From Linum tenue (lineage: Eukaryota > Streptophyta > Magnoliopsida > Malpighiales > Linaceae), in contig CAMGYJ010000006.1 of assembly GCA_946122785.1 (NCBI GenBank), positions 38,708,066 to 38,772,065 on the forward strand: a DNA stretch of 64,000 bases. The letters run 5' to 3'. The position numbers were made by a program, and so were the translations under genes. The notes beneath the pieces are model-generated. The model was not told where the DNA came from. It did no database searches and worked only from the letters and a program-made list of their open reading frames with translations. Below, piece after piece: positions 57,256-64,000 of this stretch. Within the stretch, counting starts at the first letter, position 1. Each line of letters begins with the position of its first letter.

Positions 57256-58490
57256 TTGATTATGATAGTGTACAGAGACGTGCTACTCAATCAGGAGCTA
57301 GTCCAAGAAGTTCCAGCCGAGGTACGAGTCGTATTAGAGGCGTTCGATGATGTCTTTCCGGAGGAAGCACCCAAGGGGATGCCTCCTATTCGAGGGATCG
57401 AACATCAGATTGATTTCGTTCCAGGACCTACAATTCCAAACAAGGCAGCATATCGAACGAATCCGGAGGAGTCCAAAGAGATGCAAAGGCAGATTGACGA
57501 ACTCGTGGAGAAGGGGCATGTTCGAGAAAGCATGAGCCCATGTGCAGTTCCGGTGATTCTCGTACCAAAGAAGGATCACACCTGGCGGATGTGTGTAGAA
57601 TGTCGAGCTATCAATGAAATCACAGTTAAGTATCGTCATCCAATTCCATAATGAGATGATATGCTTGATGAATTACATGGCTTTACAGTGTTTTCCAAGA
57701 TTGATTTGAGATCAGGTTATCACCAAGCAGGGTCTATACGAATGGATGGTGATGCCCTTTGGTTTGACCAATGCTCCTAGCACGTTCACGAGGCTGATGA
57801 ACCACGTTTTGAGACCTCAAGAAGTGCTCGTTTTGCACTTCTAGTGTTGTTTTTCTTGGGTTTGTGGTGAGTGCAGATGGAGTCAAGGTGGACGAAGAGA
57901 AGGTGAAAGCAATTCGCGATTGGCCTATTCCAACCAACGTGAATGAGGTGCGGAGCTTTCATGGGCTTGCTGGGTTCTATCATTGATTTGTGCCCAACTT
58001 CAGCACCATTGTCGCACCATTGACATCCATCATCAAGAAGAAAGTGATGTTCTATTGGGGAGAGGAGCATACAAGAGAATTCGCACTGCTCAAGCACAAG
58101 CTCACACACGCACCTATCCTGATGTTGCCAGATTTCAACAAGACATTCGAGGTGGAGTGTGATGCTTCTGGTTTGGGAATTGGAGCAGTGTTGATGTAGG
58201 AGAAGAAGATGATAGTATACTTCAGTGAGAAGTTGAGTGGGGCTGCCCTCAACTATCCTACGTACGATAAGGAGGTCTACACTCTAGTTTGACCCTTGGA
58301 GACGTGGAAGCACTATCTATGGCCGAAGGAGTTCGTGATTCATACTGACCATGAATCGTTGAAGTATTTGAAGGCTCAACACAAGCTGAACAAGAGACAT
58401 ACTCGATGGGTTTAGTTCATTGAGTCCTTTCCATACATGATCAAGTACAAGCAGGGCAAAGAGAATGTAGTTGCGGATGCCCTATCTCGA
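57256..58490 (+). pseudogene. pol: Reverse transcriptase and RNase H region of element F, YxDD lost
   Basis: RT starts with EEAPKGMPPIRGIEHQIDFV, VRESMSPCAVPVILVPKKD and WRMCVECRAINEITVKYRHP. Two consecutive stops follow at 57649-57654. After [11 protein letters not shown] a short deletion joins directly to the [14 protein letters not shown] region. A further deletion just after NHVLR (about 57815) removes the stretch that carries the YxDD catalytic box. Then come VKVDEEKVKAIRDWP, RNase H with [24 protein letters not shown] and [13 protein letters not shown], ending in VVADALSRR. At least six stops are present. The deletions abolish polymerase activity. Confidence 0.82.
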
Positions 58491-59900
58491 AGGCATACAC
58501 TGATCACTATGATGAGAGCAAGGTACTTGGGATTCGAGCATATTAAGGATCTCTACATTGATGATGCTGATTTTGGAGAGATCTATAACAAGTGTGAGAA
58601 GCTTGGAGATGGAAAGTTTTATCGGAGTGATGGCTATTTGTTTCAAGCTAGTCAGTTGTGCATTCCTCGAGCATCACTTCAAGAGTTGTTGTTGAAAGAG
58701 GCTTATGGAGGAGGTTTAATGGCACATTTCGGTGTAGACAACACCCTGAGTTGTCTACAAGAGCACTTCTATTGGCTGCACATGAAGGGAGATGTGGAAA
58801 ATCTATGTGCGAGGTGTGTGGAGTGCAGGCAGGCCAAGTCGAAGGTGAAATCGTCTGGATTGTACACACCACTGCCGATTCCATATGCTCCATGGATCGA
58901 TATTTCTATGGAATTTGTGCTTGGTTTACCGCGGACAGGGAAGGGAAGAGATTCAATTTTTGTGGTGGTGGATCGATTCTCGAAGATGGCACACTTTATT
59001 CCCTGCCATAAGACTGATATGCGGTTAACGTGGCTAATTTGTTTTTCAGTGAAGTGGTGCAATTGCATGGGATGTCGCGTTCCATTGTATTCGATTGAGA
59101 TACTAAGTTTCTGAGTTTTTTTTGGAAGACGTTGTGGAGCAAATTAGGGATTAAGTTGCTGTTCTCTACTACATGTCATCCTCAAACCGATGGGCAAATA
59201 GAGGTGGTCAATCAAACATTATCCCAGATGCTTCGAGCTATGATAAAAAGCCACATCAAGTTTTGGGAGGACTGCCTTTGCCACATGGAGTTTGCTTATA
59301 ACACGATGGTGCACTCGACAACGAAGTTCTCTCCGCTTGAGCTCGTGTCTGGCTTCAATCCTCTCACTCCTTTGGATTTGATATCATTACCTTTGAAAGA
59401 GCAGGTCAATCTCGATGGAACAAATTATTCGAAATGTGAACAAGCACACGAAGCTGAGGCACTTTGAAGTTGGCGATTGGGTATGGGTGCACTTGACGAA
59501 GGAGAGATTTCCCCAGCAAAGGAAGTCGAAGTTGCTGCCTCGTTGTGATGGTCCTTTCCAGGTGGTTTCGAAGGTGGGAAGCAATGCCTACAAGATTGAT
59601 TTACCGGGAGAATATGGAGTAAGTGCAACGTTTAATGTTTCTGATCTTGCACCTTATTTGGATGGCAATTCGGACTCGAGGGCAAATCCTTTTGAAGAAG
59701 GAGGGGCTGATGAGGGCGTCGATGGACCAGTCACACGTGCTAAGGCAAGAACATTGAAAGAGAAGCTTGCAATGTATTTGGAGAGCTACTTTGGAGCCAT
59801 GGACCTGGAGCTGTTTCGAGGAAAGCCATATATGATGATTCGAGTGGAGGAAGAAGAAGGAAGTGCTGAAGAGAAGGTAGATTGCAAGAAGGAGCCTTAA
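58491..59900 (+). pseudogene. pol: Integrase region of element F, C-terminus overlapping the 3' LTR
   Basis: Shows the HHCC zinc finger ([26 protein letters not shown]). The core follows: [18 protein letters not shown], where the first catalytic Asp is replaced by Glu; then the segment with the second Asp beside a stop (about 59095); then [16 protein letters not shown] with the catalytic Glu. After that come [12 protein letters not shown] and the C-terminal domain RKSKLLPRCDGPFQV, YKIDLPGEYGVSATFNVSDL. A frameshift lies at 59400-59415. The last 64 codons (from 59708) lie inside the 3' LTR. Inactive because of a core substitution, stop and frameshift. Confidence 0.82.
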
Positions 59901-60324
59901 TGCTTTTGTGCTTAACGGGTTTCCATAGATCTTTGTTTTTAAGTCGGTTTAATATTGTTTTCCTTGTTGGAGTCGGATTTGGATTGTATTTGCCTATTTA
60001 AAGGGGCTGAACACGTTAGTTTAAGAGTGATAAACCCTACTGATTAAATTGAAGGCTTTTGCCGAGTTCCCTTGAGGACTTTTGCCCTAATTACTCTAAT
60101 GAGAATTCTGGACTGTTAGAGCGACTCTTATCAGCTAGGTATTCACCCTAGTTGTGGCGAGCTACCTATATCAACTGCCCTTGATTCCGAGTTGAAATTG
60201 TCTGATCTATTCCTATATCGATTGCCTCTTTTCACGAGTGAATTCTATCTGGTTGGTTCCATCTTTATCCTCGTTCTTTTATTTGGTACGAATTGCTTGG
60301 AGCTGTGCAACTTTGGTTGTATCA
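59708..60324 (+). repeat. 3' LTR of element F
   Basis: The LTR is 617 bp, preceded by the purine-rich GAAGAAGGAGGGGC (PPT, 59694-59707). Its first 193 bases are the end of the polyprotein frame (stop TAA at 59898-59900). The 5' LTR (47280-47908) matches throughout, with scattered differences and a 12-base length difference. Confidence 0.88.
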
Positions 60325-60767
60325 TTTTTTGTGTTAGTGATCGATCCAGACTTGTTCCAAGGTAAAGGGAGCAGATACAGTCGTAATAATCTATAACACA
60401 ACGGAGTATGAAAAATTGATTTTCTACGTAAGTGGTACAAACGATTTAGCAAATGTTGTTGCTCACGTAAAAACTTACCTCACCATCCACAAACGAGTGG
60501 GGACATAACGTCCACAAAGCCTTCCTGGTCAACGTGTTGTGGAAGGTTTGTGCCAAGAGCTCGTTTCGTGGTAGACTGGATAGAAAAATGTAATTCTCTA
60601 CATTGACCTCCTCGTCGTTGTAGTCAACATGTGAATCGAACTTGAATTCTAGAACAGCCTGCAAAAACACAGGCAACCGAATGACAATCTGTACAAATCA
60701 AAACATTATGGTCGAGACATAAAAATATAATGATTACCATATTCTCTACATCCTAGTTTAATACAGT
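60325..60767. other. Remaining right part of composite element E
   Basis: It begins with TTTTT (TSD of F) and carries the Ulp1-like exon on the minus strand (60481-60676). 60677-60767 is AT-rich up to the start of LTR H. No terminal repeat was recognised. Confidence 0.4.
60481..60676 (-). pseudogene. Upstream exon of the same Ulp1-like gene, separated by element F
   Basis: The minus-strand frame ends at a strong donor (GGTGAG|GTAAGTTTTT, about 60481) and codes for VENYIFLSSLPRNEL...TLCPHSFVDGE, which fits the segment just before the Ulp1 catalytic domain. The next exon on the same strand is at 46370-47001. Element F (47280-60324) with TSD TTTTT sits between them, presumably in an intron. The link between the two pieces is an inference from strand, order and family pattern. 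Confidence 0.5.
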
Positions 60768-62396
60768 TGACTCTCACGAAACTACACGCGAATTAATCCC
60801 GACTAGAGCCCAAGTTTTTAAACTCTAGCCGGGTGCAGTATAGGACAAGTATTTAATTGTCAAACCTGGGCCGGTCCATGTACCCCTACTTCAATCGCTT
60901 AAGTTGTTATCTAGCAAAAATGTTTTGGGTTTAAAACCATGAAAACTACAAATGTGAACAAGCAAGTAAAGTAAATTGAGGTTGTCCCAATGAGAGAAGA
61001 GTTTACTAAGGTGTTGCTTCCCCTAGTTAGCAATTACGGCTTGAAGGATAGAATGGTCGTGTGTGGTTAGGGGGTTATAAACCGCAGGGAAGTATAACAA
61101 GTAGCCAAGGCTACCCTCTTAGTCTCTAGGTTGAGGAAATGGGATACCATCCAAGCCGCTAATGGGACCCTCTCAACCTATCGACTAAGGAATGGTTAGA
61201 CTCCATCCTCGAATTGGATTTCGGACGGCCACCCACAACCAAACCCTAAGTGTTAATGCGAAATAGGAGGTTTTCCCTTTAACTAACCTAGAAAAGGAGG
61301 CATAACAAGCCCAAGGAAACCCAGCTCAAATTGAGCCTCTTTGGATAAAGGAGGTTTCCTCTCTAAACTAGCCTAGGAGGCATGAAATGCCCAAGAACAC
61401 CCATCTCCAATGGAGCCTCTTAACCTAAGGAGGTATCCTCTCTAAGCTAGGTTAGAATGGAAATTAGATTGATAGGCTTTCACACAACACAATGATTCAT
61501 GAATAATACCTCCACATTCACATTAAAACACAATCACACACAAATCATTCAATTCATACAAGCATCACATGTTTCAAGCTAGAGTTCACAACACCCAAGT
61601 GAATAGGTAGGCTACTCCATAGCTAGGCAAAGGAAAACAACAAAAGGGGAAAAAGGAACCATGAAGTGATGTCATTCCTTCCTCTTTGTTACTTGAGACA
61701 CCCTTGAGATGAAGAAATCTTCAATCCTCTAGCTAGGAACAAGCCCAAAGCAACTTCTTCGTCCTTTGACTTGCACTTTCTCATTCTAGAAGAAACCCCT
61801 AACCTCTCACTAGAATCCTCTTTATTCTAAAAATGAAAATCTAACCTAAAAAAGAAGCTCTCTTTTCTCCTCCCTACTGCGGTCTTCATATTTTCCCGAA
61901 AGTGAGCAGTTCATGGACGCGTTGGCCAGTTCACGACCTTGAACACCTAAACGTGTCAGTAAACTCAGTGTCGTCCAAAACGCACCGCTTCACTCTCCTG
62001 AGTTCACGCTCAATGGCCCCAGTTCACGGTCTTAGAGACCGTGAACTGCCTTGTCGTCAGTAACTTCTGGAACCTCGCTGGACGCCTCGATGTTCACGGT
62101 TTGTGCTCCAAGTTCATGGTCTTAGGAGACCGTGAACTTCCTTGTCCAGCCGTGAACTGCGGCTGCTTTCTGGATGCCTTCACTTCACTGTTACGGGTTT
62201 CAGACTTTTCTTCGATTTTTGCGCTTTTTGACCTCCAATTATCCCAAAACTCGTCCTCGACCCTTCCACACGTGCTAGGACCTGAAATGTATCAAAACAA
62301 GCACAACCTAGCGTGAAATAAGTCGAGGAACGATAAAATACTAAGCTAAACGAATAAGAAATGAGGGGTAAAATGTGAACATTTGGGCCCGAATCA
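60768..62396 (-). repeat. 3' LTR of element H
   Basis: The LTR is 1629 bp. On the minus strand it starts TGATTCGGGCCC and ends GTGAGAGTCA. It holds GTTCACGGTC/GACCGTGAAC palindromes (61900-62160) and the AGGAGG..CCCAAGGAAACCCA tandem units (61260-61460) also seen in LTR A. Confidence 0.86.
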
Positions 62397-62409
62397 CGCC
62401 CCCACACTT
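62397..62409 (-). promoter_or_regulatory. Polypurine tract of element H
   Basis: On the minus strand TAAGTGTGGGGGCG is directly before TGATTCGGGCCC. Slightly changed from AAGTGTGGGGGAG of element D. Confidence 0.82.
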
Positions 62410-64000
62410 AGACGTTTGCTTGACCCCAAGCAAACCATTTAACACAAGGTACTCTCTCAACCTAATAAGATAACTGGGGAAAAATCAAAGGGCACAAAGT
62501 GGCAAATCTCAATGGCTATTGGACCTCAACACATGGACCATTGCAAACGATATCGACATCCACCACAAATGACATTCGAGGCCGCCAAAACAGGCAAAAA
62601 AAAAGTTCTCACCACAACTAGGAATGCATAGAGTTCAAGTCCAAGGAACAGACGAATGGGCAAAACAGGTCCGCACCGGGGTATAATATGACATGCAAAA
62701 CAAAAATGAATCACTCACTCTCTTGACTAGTGGGGTCGGGACCTTTTTGGTGCCAAAAGATGTGCACAATCATTAACACTCAGCCCTATTGTCTCACCAC
62801 CACAGCGGCAACCTCTAAATACTAGAGTTCAGGGAACGATTGTCGTCACTAGCTTGTCTAGAGGTCTTAGACACGGGTTCAAATGACTGGCAATTTTCTT
62901 GGACATGGGGACAAGGCTTTTTGGGTGGTGGCAAACACAACATGAGGTCCTACATATTCACCTTACAACCAAAGGTTCTATGGTTTCGACTAAGAACCTT
63001 TTCTACGATCAACGGCCACTAGCATCAGCCAAAACCTCATTTCCCTTCTTCCAAACTATCACCAATCACTAACCACATTCAAGAACACTTCCTCGGTCAA
63101 TCTTGGTATCCACAATTCAAACATAGTAGTGAGGGAGGTTCACAACAATTTAGGTGCTTCAATGGCTTGATTGCCAAGAAGCTCTATCTAGAGCATACAA
63201 TTAGGCTTTTGTGGCATTCTCTACTTTTATTTACCCCATTTTATTAAAACTTTTTCGTTCATCTTTTCTTTTCTTTTCTTTTCTTTTCTTTTTGAGGGGG
63301 TACTAGAGAGTAGAACATTTGCCACCTTAACATTTAACAACCAATGCTCTCTTTTAAGAGCTTCTTCCAACACTACTTGTTTCCTCTTTCATTCCTAGCA
63401 AGAACCTTGTAAACTCCTCCTATGTAGAACCTCATTTGGAGCTCAAAAGCGAGAGTTTCAGGACACAAGGATGGCCTACAACGGTCTAGACACGAGGAAA
63501 GGAATGAGGGTTCATTCTATCAAGCACCATTAAGCTCAAAAGCAACAAGCTCCTAAAATGAGAACGACCCCCAAAGTCATGAGGTTCAAAGGGGTTGACT
63601 AGTGGACAAATCATTTCGGGACAATCAACATTTGGGCGTGGACTAATCCTATGCCTCCATCATACTTACTAGAAACAACTGTGATGTTACTTGCCATGGA
63701 AAGAGGGATCTAAGCACACAAGAAGAAAACGATCGGCACAAACCTCACATGGCTACCTAATCACCCAATCATCTATTCCAATTCACAAAACATAATGCAT
63801 GGATGTTGTAATCAACAAGTAATCGAGTCACGAAATCCATTCATTTTAGCACACATGGAACTAAAACTTTGCACTATCATAATGCACCTCTCATTCATCA
63901 TCATAGGACGCACTCGATCACATGCAACAATTCAAGGTTAATGCCAATAAACACGAGATTCATCCACAAGTCGACCACTTTGATCAAGCACACATTGCTT
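62410..64000 (-). other. Non-coding 3' internal region of element H
   Basis: No coding frame. Matches element D in reverse, including CTAGCTTGTC.AGAGGTCTTAGACACGGGTT at 62848 versus 25850. A TTTTC microsatellite (63262-63292) corresponds to the AGAAAA-rich tract of D at 25495-25530. Confidence 0.7.

Larger units (their letters stand above)
47280..60324 (+). mobile_element. Element F: chromovirus-type Ty3/gypsy retrotransposon (CRM/Reina-like)
   Basis: LTRs are 47280-47908 and 59708-60324, starting TGATGAGGGC and ending GTATCA. The flanking TSD is TTTTT (47275-47279; 60325-60329). A tRNA-iMet PBS sits at 47911-47922. Gag begins at 48108, is cut at 48495 by element G, and resumes at 55862. Protease, RT, RNase H and integrase follow. 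Both LTRs contain the coding sequence for the C-terminus of the polyprotein. By eye the LTRs differ more from each other than the LTRs of G do, so F is older. Confidence 0.9.
60768..64000 (-). mobile_element. Element H: Athila-like retrotransposon, 3' LTR and 3' internal part
   Basis: Read on minus from the right edge: non-coding 3' internal DNA (64000-62410), PPT (about 62409-62397), 3' LTR (62396-60768). It is the same family as A and D. Internal DNA matches the reverse complement of 24500-26380. The 5' half lies beyond the window, so the TSD (candidate ACAGT at 60763-60767) cannot be tested. Confidence 0.85.

Overview
This window is plant nuclear DNA, and most of it is transposable elements nested inside one another. 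The evidence is spliced genes with GT..AG introns, Athila-type and chromovirus-type Ty3/gypsy retrotransposons, Mutator-like elements (MULEs) with plant-only domains, and an armadillo-repeat gene with a probable chloroplast transit peptide. The species cannot be named from the sequence; a flowering plant is the safe statement. I recognise one intact host gene (14166-18614, minus, nine exons, 861 residues). One further uninterrupted reading frame of element origin lies at 44453-45403.

Layout. (1) 1-2835: 5' end of an Athila-like element A (minus): broken gag, primer binding site (PBS), LTR. (2) 2836-5240: 3' end and LTR of a second Athila-like family, B (plus). (3) 5400-14165: DNA transposons and a LINE, several with visible target site duplications (TSDs): a foldback element (5935-6901), a LINE (7707-9943, 15-bp TSD), a foldback MULE (9993-11486, 10-bp TSD), a MITE (11733-12553) and an hAT-type MITE (12796-13352). 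(4) 14166-18614: the armadillo gene. (5) about 18911-42780: a large composite MULE, J, with a transposase joined to an OTU-type cysteine protease on plus and a plant mobile domain (PMD) gene on minus. Its PMD intron carries the 16.6-kb Athila-like element D (23169-39759, TSD CAACA). One LTR of D in turn carries element C (26849-35318, TSD GAGAG) and a Pack-MULE-like element K (35958-37502, 9-bp TSD).

(6) about 42.8-60.77 kb: a second composite region, E. It has the 316-residue plus-strand frame and a minus-strand Ulp1-like protease gene whose exons are now 13 kb apart, because chromovirus-type element F (47280-60324, TSD TTTTT) inserted between them. F's gag was later cut by element G (48496-55856, TSD CTCAA), a minus-strand element with 2.58-kb LTRs and no coding interior. 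(7) 60768-64000: 3' LTR and 3' internal part of another Athila-like element, H (minus), running off the window.

Nesting gives relative ages: J before D before C and K; E before F before G. Almost all element genes are broken. The main points of interest are the composite MULE that combines transposase, OTU protease and PMD; the Ulp1-like protease with the intact unknown frame; the tandem-dimer structure of D between one TSD pair; and repeated PPT-like tracts on both sides of the Athila 3' ORF.
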